Under the pieces are notes generated by a model, which did no database searches, had not been told where the DNA came from, and saw only the letters and a list, made by a program, of their open reading frames with translations. A stretch of 64,000 nucleotides of DNA from Bog-159 sp963756605 (GTDB taxonomy: Bacteria; Acidobacteriota; Terriglobia; Bryobacterales; Bryobacteraceae): positions 186,001-250,000 of the forward strand of contig CAVWOT010000018.1 in the NCBI GenBank assembly GCA_963756605.1. Direction: 5' to 3'. A program made the translations under genes and the position numbers. The first letter of the stretch is position 1; each line of letters opens with the position of its first letter. Below are positions 50,969 through 60,114 of this stretch, piece by piece.

Positions 50969-52104
50969 AACTTACCTAGCTCGTCAGCGAGCGCTTTCGG
51001 CCCCTTCTTGCGATACAGGTCCATCAAGCGCTGCTCTTCCGGCGACGGCTCCAGAATTCCCAAAAGCTGCGCATTGGCCAGCGATTCGCGATTGGGAATC
51101 CAAACCTTGCCGTCGGCAAATTCCACCTGGCCGACAAAACCGGTCATACCGGCGATGGATAGCGGCGCGCCGCCCTCGTTGGCGAGGCGCGAGAGACGCA
51201 AGGCCGTGTCCTGCAGCACGCGGCTGGTGCTGCCGGCTTTCAAATTGAATGCGGGACCCGAGGCCGGCACTGAACCGGCCATGTACTGTTTGCCCTGCCG
51301 GTCGCTCACAATCCAATCGATTTCGACGGAACGCACCTGCTGCGCGGAAAGGTTGCGCACATCGATGCGCGGGTTGCGGGCTTCGTTGCCGGCGATCTCG
51401 GCCCAGCCGGCTAAGGGTTCCACGGGTTCGCCGGGGAAGCGCAAGAATGCGAAGTTCACGTTACGTTCCACGGCCGCGGATGTGACCGCCCTTCCGCGCG
51501 AGACCTGCACATCCAGGCGCGGGCGCTCGGCCTGGCGATTCAGGCTCTCCAGCATGGCCTGCTTCAGCCCTTCCATACCGTGCGCCGCCAGGATCGACTT
51601 GAAATACTTTCGGTCTCTCTGGGCTTGCATTTCCCAAGCTGTCATGGTGCGGCGGGAATCCAAGCGATTCGGGCCGTAGAAGGAATAATCCTGAAACAAC
51701 ACACCATCCAGATTCACTTGCACCAGCGGGCCGCCGCCCATCTGCGCCGGCCGTAAAAGGCGCAAGTTAATGCGCACTGGGAAGTTCTGGTTAGGAGCCA
51801 CGTCCAGGCTGGGAACAGAGACGGAAGCTTTGCCACCCGGCGTAACTTCCTGCGCGGCGACCAGCAGGGTGACGCCGCGCACACGGTTCGCGCTGGAGTT
51901 GTGCAGCGTAAGGGCTACGTCCAAGTCAAGCACTACGGCGCTGCCGCGCTGGCTGACGTGCGATTCACCCGAACTGGTCGAAATCAACGTCAGCGGCGAA
52001 TCCTGGGGCAGGTTGATCTTCACCACCGAGTTATCGAGCGGGAATTCCTGCGCGCTAAGTGCCGCCAGGGCCGCCGCGACTAAAATGGCAAATTTACTGT
52101 ACAT
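50965..52104 (-). CDS. Exported protein of an ECF sigma/anti-sigma unit, function unknown
   Basis: 379 residues. A signal peptide (YSKFAILVAAALAALSA) is followed by a beta-rich region with SAVVLDLDVALTLHNSSANRVRG, an Ig-like or cohesin-like strand pattern. A helical middle (TAWEMQAQRDRKYFKSILAA) comes next. A second beta-rich region follows (NLSAQQVRSVEIDWIVSDRQG; GMTGFVGQVEFADGKVWIPN). Overlaps the anti-sigma-like gene by 11 nt, so it probably belongs to the same signalling unit, as an envelope effector or sensor. Family name not known to me. Confidence 0.65.
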   Translation of the reverse strand: MYSKFAILVAAALAALSAQEFPLDNSVVKINLPQDSPLTLISTSSGESHVSQRGSAVVLDLDVALTLHNSSANRVRGVTLLVAAQEVTPGGKASVSVPSLDVAPNQNFPVRINLRLLRPAQMGGGPLVQVNLDGVLFQDYSFYGPNRLDSRRTMTAWEMQAQRDRKYFKSILAAHGMEGLKQAMLESLNRQAERPRLDVQVSRGRAVTSAAVERNVNFAFLRFPGEPVEPLAGWAEIAGNEARNPRIDVRNLSAQQVRSVEIDWIVSDRQGKQYMAGSVPASGPAFNLKAGSTSRVLQDTALRLSRLANEGGAPLSIAGMTGFVGQVEFADGKVWIPNRESLANAQLLGILEPSPEEQRLMDLYRKKGPKALADELGKF

Positions 52105-52669
52105 ACAAATTATTAATAGTTACGTTGCCAGTGTCGGAATCCACATAATCGGCACGCATGGAACCCTGCGCTCCCGCCGAATAGGAGACGTCGCCGGCGC
52201 GGATCTGCAGCATGCTCAAACTCCCGCCGCCCTGGTTCAATTCGATGCCGCTCGAAGTGGCTCGCAAGACTGAACCTTCGCCGGCGGCCGCGATGGGCGG
52301 CAGGGGCATGGGGCGCTCGATGAGCAGACTCGCCGCTATCAGGGCCATCACGCTGGCGCCGGCCGCCAGCGCCCGCGCGCCGGAGAAAATCTCAAACAGG
52401 GCGCGTCCGGGGCTGCGATCGGCGCGTACACATTCGCCCGCCACCAGGCCCAAGCGGATATTCGCTTTCATCTCGAGCGCCATCCGGTTCCACGAGACGG
52501 CCGGCATTTCATCCAGCGCCACCAGTTGATCGCGCGCCGCGGAGAATGCCTGCACTTCATTGCGGCATGCGGGGCAAGCCGCTAAGTGACGTTCCGTACG
52601 CCGCCGGGCGAACCAAGCGAGGTCCTGACCGGCGAAAAGTGCCAGGGTGGACTGATTCGGATGCGTCAT
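52094..52669 (-). CDS. Zinc-finger anti-sigma-like membrane protein
   Basis: 191 residues. The N-terminal zinc anti-sigma motif ERHLAACPACRNEV gives H-x3-C-x2-C near residues 27-35. One transmembrane helix (ALAAGASVMALIAASLLI) lies near 118. A periplasmic C-terminus contains SSGIELNQGGGSLSMLQIR and ends DSDTGNVTINNLYVQ. It follows the ECF sigma gene (4-nt overlap) and would hold that sigma factor at the membrane until a signal is received. Confidence 0.78.
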   Translation of the reverse strand: MTHPNQSTLALFAGQDLAWFARRRTERHLAACPACRNEVQAFSAARDQLVALDEMPAVSWNRMALEMKANIRLGLVAGECVRADRSPGRALFEIFSGARALAAGASVMALIAASLLIERPMPLPPIAAAGEGSVLRATSSGIELNQGGGSLSMLQIRAGDVSYSAGAQGSMRADYVDSDTGNVTINNLYVQ

Positions 52670-53190
52670 GGCTTTCTCTTTTCCATATACTTCCGCAGCT
52701 TAATGCGCGCGTTGGCGATGTGCGAGCGCACGGTAGCCTTGGAACAATCCAACCTCTGCGCCACCTCTTCGGAGGGCAGGCCCTCTACATCGCGCAGCAT
52801 CAGCGCCGCCCTCTCGCGCGCGGTCAGCAGCCGCAAGCCGTCTTCCAAATAGCCGCGCTGCTCGGCGCGCAACAGGATATCTTCCGGGCTCTCGTCGTGG
52901 CTTTCCGGCGCCGCTTCCAGTTCGCAATAGGCCACCCGCCCGTTGCGCCGCAGGAAATCGATGGCGGTATTGGTGGCGATGCGTGACAGCCAGTGCGCCG
53001 CCTTTTGCTCGTCTTTAAGCTGTTCCTGCCGCTGCAGCGCCTTGATGAAAGCTTCCTGGGTAAGGTCCTGGGCATCCGCCACATTGCCTACGATCCGGTA
53101 AATTTGCACGAAGATACGCCGTAAGTGGTCTGAAACAAACCTGTTCTGCGTCTCCAGGAGTTCCAGGCCGGGATCGACGGCTTCGCTCAT
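52666..53190 (-). CDS. ECF-type RNA polymerase sigma factor
   Basis: 174 residues from ATG 53190. Region 2: IFVQIYRIVGNVADAQDLTQ and AFIKALQR, then WLSRIATNTAIDFLRR. Region 4: LLTARERAALMLRDVEGLPS with EEVAQRLDCSKATVRSHIAN. A longer frame to 53367 exists, but a perfect 10-bp inverted repeat lies just upstream of 53190, which looks like control sequence, so I prefer the shorter start. First gene of a three-gene unit with its anti-sigma-like protein and an exported protein. Confidence 0.85.
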   Translation of the reverse strand: MSEAVDPGLELLETQNRFVSDHLRRIFVQIYRIVGNVADAQDLTQEAFIKALQRQEQLKDEQKAAHWLSRIATNTAIDFLRRNGRVAYCELEAAPESHDESPEDILLRAEQRGYLEDGLRLLTARERAALMLRDVEGLPSEEVAQRLDCSKATVRSHIANARIKLRKYMEKRKP

Positions 53191-53205
53191 CAGGGCGTAA
53201 ATTAC

Positions 53206-53240
53206 GGCTTCCACGGTCCTGTATATGTGACGTGGAAGCC
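53206..53240. promoter_or_regulatory. Perfect 10-bp inverted repeat upstream of the ECF sigma gene
   Basis: GGCTTCCACG (53206-53215) and CGTGGAAGCC (53231-53240) flank a 15-nt AT-richer centre containing TATATG. It is 15 nt before the chosen start at 53190. An operator or an mRNA hairpin. Confidence 0.5.
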
Positions 53241-53417
53241 CTTCAAAACGTGGATGCAAAGCGGCAGGCATTCCTACCGTCGCTAAGTTGATTTTAGCCC
53301 AGAAGGGATGCGGCGGGCACTGTTCGTGCCGGAGCCATATGCCGCGGGAATTGTTAAATCTCGACATAACGTGTAGTGTTCGTCCGGGTCATAGCGGATT
53401 ATGGGAGAATTTCGGGG

Positions 53418-54038
53418 ATGAGCAAATCCGAAGCCGTCTGCAGCGCCGTAGGTGGGAGTAGGGGCCAGGTAGATGTGGGCGGCGCCAGGGAAGCCGCGTG
53501 GAAAGAATACGTGGGCCGATGTGTGCTGGAAGATGCAGGCGCGCTGGGACGTCTTTACGATGAGAGCGGTTCGCTGGTGTATTCGCTGGCCCTGCGGGTA
53601 CTCGGAAACGAAGCGGATGCCGAGGAAGTCACTCTCGACGTCTATACACAGGTCTGGCGCAGGGCGGCCGGCTACGACGCGGAGCGCGGAAGCGTGACCG
53701 CCTGGCTGCTCACCATCGCCCGGAGCCGATCTATCGATAAAGTGCGCTCACGGGCTGGGCGTACCAGCTTGGAGCGACCGCTGGAGAAAGCGGGCGAAGC
53801 CCGGACGGACGCGGCGGATCCGGAAGAGCATACGGCTATGGGCCAACAGCGGCGCCGGGTATTGGCTGCCCTGAATACGCTGAAACCGGAGCAGCGGCGT
53901 GCGCTGGAACTGGCCTATTTCTCGGGCTTGAGTCATTCGGAACTGGCCGATCGTTTGGGACTGCCGCTGGGCACGGTGAAAACGCGGATCCGATTGGGTA
54001 TGATGAAACTGCGCGAATTGCTGGTGGATTATGCCTAA
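53418..54038 (+). CDS. ECF sigma factor (SigK-like, partner of ChrR-type anti-sigma)
   Basis: 206 residues from ATG 53418; a frame from 53376 adds 14 residues. Region 2: YSLALRVLGNEADAEEVTLD and VYTQVWRRA, then WLLTIARSRSIDKVRSR. Region 4: LNTLKPEQRRALELAYFSGL with SHSELADRLGLPLGTVKTRI. This fits the ECF group that pairs with ChrR/RsiK-type cupin anti-sigmas, and the next gene (8-nt overlap) is exactly that. Such pairs usually respond to singlet oxygen or redox stress. Confidence 0.9.
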   Translation: MSKSEAVCSAVGGSRGQVDVGGAREAAWKEYVGRCVLEDAGALGRLYDESGSLVYSLALRVLGNEADAEEVTLDVYTQVWRRAAGYDAERGSVTAWLLTIARSRSIDKVRSRAGRTSLERPLEKAGEARTDAADPEEHTAMGQQRRRVLAALNTLKPEQRRALELAYFSGLSHSELADRLGLPLGTVKTRIRLGMMKLRELLVDYA

Positions 54039-54624
54039 GCCCCGGAAGACCCTGGATCATCGAACTGCCGCCGGCGAACTGCGCGAAGCCGTAGCGCTGT
54101 ACACCGCGGGAATCCTGGAGCCTGAGCGGGCCTCTGAACTGGACCGGCATCTGGAAGCCGGGTGTGCGGTGTGCGCTTCCGAATTGCAGGCCTTCCAGGA
54201 AACCGCGGCCCAACTGGCATATGCTCTTCCCGAGCGGAAACCGCCAACGAGCCTTCGCGGCCGGCTGATGGACCGAATCGCGCCAAAAGCGGCTACGCGG
54301 GTGCTGGTTCGGGCTAACGAAGGGGCTTGGCAGCCCGCGGGCGTGCCGGGGGTGGCTCTGCGGCAACTTTTCGTGGATGAGACGACCGGCTACGTGACGT
54401 CTCTGGTGAAGCTGGACGCCGGGGCGGTTTATCCGGCTCACCGCCATTTCGGACTGGAACATTGCTACGTGCTCGAGGGCGATCTGGTCTTCCACGACCA
54501 CGTGCTCGAAGCCGGGGATTACGAAGTAGCGTTGCCCAGTACGGCGCACTCCACGGTCTCGAGCGTACATGGTTGTGTGCTGCTGCTCACCAGCAATCAG
54601 CGGGATGAAACAATTCCAGCCTGA
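54031..54624 (+). CDS. ChrR-type cupin anti-sigma factor
   Basis: 197 residues. An N-terminal zinc-binding anti-sigma segment has His40, Cys45 and Cys48 (DRHLEAGCAVCAS; spacing x4 rather than the usual x3). The C-terminal cupin (about 105-190) carries the metal ligands in YPAHRHFGLEHCYVLEGDLV and a later His in LPSTAHSTV. By analogy with Rhodobacter ChrR it would bind its sigma factor and release it under oxidative signals. Soluble, no membrane helix. Translationally coupled to the sigma gene. Confidence 0.88.
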   Translation: MPKPRKTLDHRTAAGELREAVALYTAGILEPERASELDRHLEAGCAVCASELQAFQETAAQLAYALPERKPPTSLRGRLMDRIAPKAATRVLVRANEGAWQPAGVPGVALRQLFVDETTGYVTSLVKLDAGAVYPAHRHFGLEHCYVLEGDLVFHDHVLEAGDYEVALPSTAHSTVSSVHGCVLLLTSNQRDETIPA

Positions 54625-54631
54625 CGCGCCA

Positions 54632-54679
54632 GGGGGCGGGACGTGGACGTCCCGCGCAGGCGTGGACTCCTAGCCCCAC
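54632..54679 (+). repeat. Tandem-hairpin repeat type A (two-hairpin form, slightly decayed)
   Basis: GCGGGACGTGGACGTCCCGC then CAGGCGTGGACTCCTAGCCCCAC. Nearly identical to 32703-32750, but the second hairpin has a changed 3' arm (TCCTAG for GCCTG). Confidence 0.7.
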
Positions 54680-54750
54680 AAAGAAAGCCGCGTGCCGGCA
54701 ATCCGATTTGCGCTCCTGCCCGTATCTCATAACTTAGGAGTGCGGGATCA

Positions 54751-56076
54751 ATGGACAAGTGGCTATTAACACTTGCGACTCTTTGTGCCGCGGCGGCGTG
54801 GTCTCAGACTGCGCCGGTTGCATCGGCGACGGACAGGCAGATTCAGACCCTGCAAAACCAGGTGAAAGCTGCACCAGGCGATTACGCCGGATATGCCGGG
54901 TTGGGGTCCGCTTTTTTCCAGAAGGCCAGGGAAACCGGCGACATCGCTTATTACGAACTGGCCGAACAAACCCTAAAGAAGGCGCTCGACCTGGCGCCCG
55001 AAGACTTCCGGGCCGCGGATCCGCTGGTTGACATGGCATTGGTTTACATGGGCGAACATCGCTTTACGAACGCCCTTGCCAGCGCACAAAAGGCGATCGC
55101 CTTAGGCTCGGGAAATCTGGCGGCATTTGCCATCGAAGGGGACGCCTACACCGATATGGGAGATTACGGCGAGGCCGCGGCGGCCTACGACACCCTCGAG
55201 GCTCTGGGCCGGAAGATCTCATCGCCGTTAAAGCTCGCATACATCAGCGACAGCCGCACGGCATATCTGGCTTTCCTGCACGGCGATTCCGCGGAAGCTA
55301 TCCGGCTGATGAAGAGCTCCATTGCGGCCGCGCTACAAACCAACGTTCCCCGGGAGAACCTCGCGTGGCTCTACTTCGAATTAGGTGAACGCTACTTTCA
55401 AACCGGCGAGCTCGAAAATGCCGGTTTGTCGTATCAGTCGGGCATGATAGCCGACGCTAATCACTATCGGTCTATCGCCGGCCTGGCGAAAGTACGTGCG
55501 GCACAGGGAAAATTCGATGAATCCATTCAGCTCTATCAACGCTCGCTTGCCATCATACCGTTCCCTGTTTACGTCGCTGAATTGGGCGACGTTTATAAGA
55601 AGATGGGACGGACGGCCGAGGCGCAGCAGCAGTACGACCTGGTGGAGTACATCGGGCATCTTAGCAAGCTAAACGAGGTGCTGGCCAACCGCGAACTGGC
55701 CCTGTTCTACGCAGATCAGAACATCAAGCTGGCGGAGGCCCTGGAGTTGGCGCGAAAAGAACTTGAACTTCGGCACGACGTTTACACATGGGACGCCCTG
55801 GCGTGGGTCCTCTACCGGAATGGCCGGTTCCAAGAAGCGGCCGATGCGGTGGACAAAGGCCTCGCCTTGCACACCAACGATTCGCTGATCTTGTTTCATG
55901 CCGGCATGATCTATCACAGCCTGGACAAGGACTCCGATGCGGAAGACTTTCTGCGCCGTGCGTTGAAAGCCAACCCGCATTTCCACGTCTTTCAAGCTGA
56001 AGTAGCCAGCCGTACTTTAGAAGACATCTCTCAATCCCGCAACCGAAACTTGAGGTCGAGCAATGCGGAACGATAG
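54751..56076 (+). CDS. Exported TPR protein of the nickel/cobalt-DUF4331 locus
   Basis: 441 residues from ATG 54751, with TTAGGAG upstream. A signal peptide (WLLTLATLCAAAAWSQ) is followed by nine or more tetratricopeptide-like units. The C-terminal block RELALFYADQNIKLAEALEL...ELRHDVYTWDALAWVLYRNG closely matches a block in the protein at 60115-61287, so the two are paralogues flanking the transporter and DUF4331 genes. It overlaps the transporter start by 14 nt, indicating co-translation. Probably a periplasmic scaffold; function unknown. Confidence 0.82.
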   Translation: MDKWLLTLATLCAAAAWSQTAPVASATDRQIQTLQNQVKAAPGDYAGYAGLGSAFFQKARETGDIAYYELAEQTLKKALDLAPEDFRAADPLVDMALVYMGEHRFTNALASAQKAIALGSGNLAAFAIEGDAYTDMGDYGEAAAAYDTLEALGRKISSPLKLAYISDSRTAYLAFLHGDSAEAIRLMKSSIAAALQTNVPRENLAWLYFELGERYFQTGELENAGLSYQSGMIADANHYRSIAGLAKVRAAQGKFDESIQLYQRSLAIIPFPVYVAELGDVYKKMGRTAEAQQQYDLVEYIGHLSKLNEVLANRELALFYADQNIKLAEALELARKELELRHDVYTWDALAWVLYRNGRFQEAADAVDKGLALHTNDSLILFHAGMIYHSLDKDSDAEDFLRRALKANPHFHVFQAEVASRTLEDISQSRNRNLRSSNAER

Positions 56077-58375
56077 AAGCGCGCACCGCCGGCGAGGCTT
56101 GCTCTTGCTGCCGCTAGTTTTCGTTCTGGCCCCGGCGGCGTCCTTTGCCCATCCCATGGGAAATTTCAGCGTAAATCATTACGCGAAGATCGGCATTGGA
56201 ACGAGGGCGGTTGAGATCCGCTATCTGGTCGACATGGCTGAAATTCCGACCTTTCAGGAGATGCGAAGGTTCGACATCACTCCCAAGGCTGATGACACCA
56301 GTGCCTCCGGCTACCTCGACAAACAGGATCGGCTCTTGAGGGCGGGACTCTCGTTGGAGAGCGACAGCCAACCTATCCGATTAGAGACGTTATCCCGACA
56401 TATCGAATTCACGGACGGCGCCGGTGGTCTGCCTACGATGAAACTTGCGTTTGTGTTTCGAGCTAAGCTTGACGCTGCTGGGAGCGCTCATAAACTCTTG
56501 TACCGCGATGATAACTTTCCGGGCCGGGCCGGCTGGAAAGAGATCGTGGTAGTCACTGACGGAGTTGCGATTCTGAATAGTTCGGCTCCGGCTACCGACC
56601 GAAGCAATGAGCTGACCACGTACTCAAGCGATGCGTTGAATAGTCCCCCACAATTGCTGTCGGCCCTGGTTGGCTATAGGACGTCAGTCCCGGGGCCGGA
56701 AATGGTGATTTCCGCGCCAACGGTCACTCGCGCGATTAACGCGAGACATCGGTTGCCCACACTGCAAAGACAGCATCGATCCGCAGATGCAATCGCGCCA
56801 TCTGGTCCGAATATCGTCCCTCCAACCACGGTCGCGGCTCACCCAAGTAACACTCCTCGCAGCCGCTTTACCGAGCTAATTTCGACACAGGGTAAGTTGA
56901 GCCTCTGGATATTGTTCACATCGGCTCTGATCGCGGCGGGGCTCGGCGCGCTGCACGCCCTGGAGCCAGGACACGGTAAGACCTTGGTAGCCGCATACCT
57001 GGTGGGTTCGCGCGGTACCGCAAGACATGCGGTGTTGCTGGGAATCGTGGTCACTGCCGCGCACACGGCGGGCGTATACTTGTTAGGCGTCCTGACTCTC
57101 TATGCATCGCGATACATCGTTCCCGAGCATCTCTATCCATGGCTTGGCGCAATTTCCGGCCTGAGCGTAGCCGGACTCGGTATATTTACATTCTTAAAGC
57201 GCTGGACTGGAGAGACCGGCGAACATTCACACGCTCCGGGCGAGCGTCACTCACATTGGTTTCTCGCGATGTCCAAACCAGCGACGCCTATTGAGCCAGC
57301 CAATCGCGCCGTGTCATTGCGTGAGCTGTGTATGCTGGGTGTCACCGGAGGCATCGTGCCATGTCCGGCGGCGCTGGTCGTCTTACTGAGCGCGTTCTCT
57401 CTTCACCGGATAGGTTTTGGGTTGTTCTTGATCACCGCATTTAGTTTGGGACTGGCGGCCGTGCTGGTGGCGGTTGGCCTGACCATGGTCTACGCCAAAC
57501 GTGCGATGTCATCGCGTATGCGGGCGCAAAACCCTGTCTTCCGCTTTCTTCCTTTCTTGTCATCCGCGTGCATGGTGGTGCTTGGTGTGGGAATTACGCT
57601 GTCCGCGGTTGTATCGGTGCACATCGGGCAAAGCCTTCTCTCGAAAGACAAGCTACTTCCGTTCGTAACGGTAATTTTGCTGGGACTATTCCTGGGGATG
57701 CGTCATTCCACGGACCCTGACCACGTAGTGGCGGTATCCACCATTGTGAGTTGCCAACAGTCCATCCGGGGCTCGGCGGCAATCGGGTTGCTATGGGGGC
57801 TGGGGCACACAGTGACAATATTTCTGGTTGGTTCCGCGATTATTGTCTTTGGTGTCGTGATTCCGCCCCGTCTCGGGTTGTCTATGGAGTTTTGCGTTGC
57901 CCTGATGTTAGTCCTGCTTGGGGTACTGAATCTAACCGGCGCCATACACTGGGTAACAGATCGTTTTACTCCGCGGTCCGCCACTCCGGCTGCATTCCTA
58001 CCTGCCGTTTCGCTTGACAAGGCTATCGGGAATCTCGGCCTTTACCAGACTATTCGGCCGTTAGTGGTGGGCCTCGTACATGGCCTGGCGGGTTCGGCGG
58101 CGGTTGCGCTCTTAGTGCTTTCCACCATCAAGAGTCCTCTCTGGTCGACTGCTTACCTGCTCGTTTTTGGTGTAGGAACAATGGCTGGGATGATGTTTAT
58201 GACTGTCGCCATCTCTGTACCTATGGTCTACACAGGCAAGAGATTCTTCAAGATCAACCGGCACCTCACCGCAATATCCGGTCTTGCAAGTATGGCTTTC
58301 GGCATGTTTCTTGTCTACCACATAGGCTTTGTCGATGGGCTATTTACCTCTCAAGTGCGTTGGATCCCACAATAA
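56063..58375 (+). CDS. Fused nickel/cobalt transporter (two NicO/HoxN-type modules)
   Basis: 770 residues. A signal sequence and an N-terminal periplasmic domain (AHPMGNFSVNHYAKIGIGTR...VDMAEIPTFQEM) are seen first. A six-helix module follows, with LGALHALEPGHGKTLVAAYL near 293 and TAAHTAGVYLLGV. A His-containing linker (EHSHAPGERHSHW) then leads into a further membrane region containing GVTGGIVPCPAALVVLLSAF. Last comes a module with FLGMRHSTDPDHVVAVSTI (about 545) and WGLGHTVTIFLVG. The HxxDPDH-type and ExGHGK-type motifs mark nickel/cobalt permeases or exporters. Two permease modules in one chain is uncommon. Transport direction cannot be told from sequence. Confidence 0.85.
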   Translation: MRNDRSAHRRRGLLLLPLVFVLAPAASFAHPMGNFSVNHYAKIGIGTRAVEIRYLVDMAEIPTFQEMRRFDITPKADDTSASGYLDKQDRLLRAGLSLESDSQPIRLETLSRHIEFTDGAGGLPTMKLAFVFRAKLDAAGSAHKLLYRDDNFPGRAGWKEIVVVTDGVAILNSSAPATDRSNELTTYSSDALNSPPQLLSALVGYRTSVPGPEMVISAPTVTRAINARHRLPTLQRQHRSADAIAPSGPNIVPPTTVAAHPSNTPRSRFTELISTQGKLSLWILFTSALIAAGLGALHALEPGHGKTLVAAYLVGSRGTARHAVLLGIVVTAAHTAGVYLLGVLTLYASRYIVPEHLYPWLGAISGLSVAGLGIFTFLKRWTGETGEHSHAPGERHSHWFLAMSKPATPIEPANRAVSLRELCMLGVTGGIVPCPAALVVLLSAFSLHRIGFGLFLITAFSLGLAAVLVAVGLTMVYAKRAMSSRMRAQNPVFRFLPFLSSACMVVLGVGITLSAVVSVHIGQSLLSKDKLLPFVTVILLGLFLGMRHSTDPDHVVAVSTIVSCQQSIRGSAAIGLLWGLGHTVTIFLVGSAIIVFGVVIPPRLGLSMEFCVALMLVLLGVLNLTGAIHWVTDRFTPRSATPAAFLPAVSLDKAIGNLGLYQTIRPLVVGLVHGLAGSAAVALLVLSTIKSPLWSTAYLLVFGVGTMAGMMFMTVAISVPMVYTGKRFFKINRHLTAISGLASMAFGMFLVYHIGFVDGLFTSQVRWIPQ

Positions 58376-58555
58376 CTCGCGTACTTATCGTGCACAACAC
58401 TTCTGCCTATAAATTATGTCACTACGTCAAATCCGCTTTCACGTGTCCGAACGTAATATAGACACGCGGACAAACCGAGGGAACTGCGGAGCACTGTAGC
58501 CGCAGGCAGTCAATCCAGCGGCGACGTCTGCGAATCCTGTTAGAGGGGTATTTCA

Positions 58556-60049
58556 TTGAGAAAACACAAGTCAATCGCCGCCTTCGTTGTGCCGCTGCTC
58601 ATGCTGGCGCCTGCCGGCGTTTTTGCATCGAGCCATCGCGAAGCGCCAATTACGGCATTGGATCATAGCGCGGATGTTACCGACTGGTACGCCTTTGTGA
58701 GCTATGACAATCCCAACAACGTCACGTTTATTCTGAACGTTGACCCGCTCCTGGAGCCGGCCAACGGTCCAAACTACTTTCCTTTCGATCCCAGCGTACT
58801 TTACCAGATGCTGATCGACAACAACCAGGACGGAAAACCGGACGTGGTTTTCCAATTCCGCTTCACCACCGACATCCGCCTGCCTAAGCTTTACACCGGA
58901 TTCATAGGCGGCGGCCTGGCCGGAATCCCGTCGATCACTTCCTTGAGTGGCCCGGGATCTGATGGTTTGAGCCTCAGGCAGACCTACACCGTAACGATGG
59001 TCAAGAATGGCGTATCGAGCTGCCTGAACTGCGGGCAAACTCTATATGCGGTTCCGTCTAACGTGGGTCCGGCGACGATGCCGAACTACCCGGCGCTGTT
59101 CAACCAGGGAATTTACAGCCTGGGCAATGGCATCAAAGTATGGGCCGGAACGGCGGACGACCCATTCTTTATCGATTTGGGAGCCGCATTCGACTCTCTG
59201 AACTTTCGCAGCGGAATCGGTCCCGTGCTGCCGCCTTCCATCGACGCCGACGATACTCACAACTACGCGCCTGACGCCGTGGGTGGTTACAACGTCAACT
59301 CGATTGTGCTGGAAGTCCCCATTACGATGCTGACGGTGGACGGCCAACTGCACTCTGCCGGCGAAAAGCAAGCCGTTATCGGAACCTATGGCAGCACCTC
59401 GCGCGCTGGAATGACGGTGCGGCGGTCGCCGAACCCGGATGTAAACTCCGGCGCTTTCCAACAGGTGAACCGCGAAGGCAATCCGTTGATCAACGAACTG
59501 ATCATTGGCACCGGCTCCAAAGATCGCTTCAGCATGGATCTTCCAGTGAACGACTCGCAGTTCGCGAACTTCGTTCTCGAGCCCGTCCTGGCATCGGTAT
59601 TCAGCTCTGCCGGCATTCCGGTGGCGCCGAATCCCCGCACTGACTTGCTGATCCTGGCGCAATATGAGGCTCCCATCTGTCCCGGGTGTGGACCAAGCGA
59701 TGCAGGACCGGTGGCCGACCTCCTGCGCCTCAATACCGGCATCCCCCCGACCCCGGTCGGCAGCCAAAAGCGACTCGGTTTTCTAGCAGGCGATACGGCG
59801 GGCTATCCCAACGGCCGCCGGCCGGTGGACGATGTGTTTGATATCTCCGCGCGAGCCGTCGAGGGCATCCTGGTGAGTTCCTCGAGTTACGGTCTGGCGC
59901 TCGGAGACGGCGTGCAGACCAAGACGGAAGGGTTCAACAATTCCTTCCCTTATGTGATGCCGGCCAACAATGGGCGCGACAGTGCGCACATTGGACCTGG
60001 ACAAGCAGGCTGCACCGGACAACCGGGCGGTATCTGCCCCGTGCAGTAA
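58556..60049 (+). CDS. DUF4331 exported protein
   Basis: 497 residues from TTG 58556, with AGAGGGG upstream. A signal peptide (FVVPLLMLAPAGVFA) precedes SSHREAPITALDHSADVTDW, the DUF4331 signature. Later come YFPFDPSVLYQMLIDNNQDG and FQFRFTTDIRLP, and the C-terminus reads RLGFLAGDTAGYPNGRRPVDDVFDISAR. Cysteine pairs occur at SCLNCGQ and CPGCGPSDAG. The function of DUF4331 is not established. Its place between a metal permease and TPR proteins suggests an envelope role in the same pathway. The gap 58376-58555 holds no clear promoter. Confidence 0.88.
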   Translation: MRKHKSIAAFVVPLLMLAPAGVFASSHREAPITALDHSADVTDWYAFVSYDNPNNVTFILNVDPLLEPANGPNYFPFDPSVLYQMLIDNNQDGKPDVVFQFRFTTDIRLPKLYTGFIGGGLAGIPSITSLSGPGSDGLSLRQTYTVTMVKNGVSSCLNCGQTLYAVPSNVGPATMPNYPALFNQGIYSLGNGIKVWAGTADDPFFIDLGAAFDSLNFRSGIGPVLPPSIDADDTHNYAPDAVGGYNVNSIVLEVPITMLTVDGQLHSAGEKQAVIGTYGSTSRAGMTVRRSPNPDVNSGAFQQVNREGNPLINELIIGTGSKDRFSMDLPVNDSQFANFVLEPVLASVFSSAGIPVAPNPRTDLLILAQYEAPICPGCGPSDAGPVADLLRLNTGIPPTPVGSQKRLGFLAGDTAGYPNGRRPVDDVFDISARAVEGILVSSSSYGLALGDGVQTKTEGFNNSFPYVMPANNGRDSAHIGPGQAGCTGQPGGICPVQ

Positions 60050-60059
60050 CCAACCCTTT

Positions 60060-60094
60060 GTGGCCGCCGTGCTGGGAGCGGCGGCCACGATTTT
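60060..60094 (+). terminator. Terminator or attenuator after the DUF4331 gene
   Basis: GTGGCCGCCG (60060-60069) pairs perfectly with CGGCGGCCAC (60079-60088) around a 9-nt loop, followed by GATTTTCT. It lies 20 nt before the ATG of the TPR gene, so readthrough would be needed to link them. Confidence 0.7.
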
Positions 60095-60114
60095 CTATCA
60101 AAATGAGGCATGCC

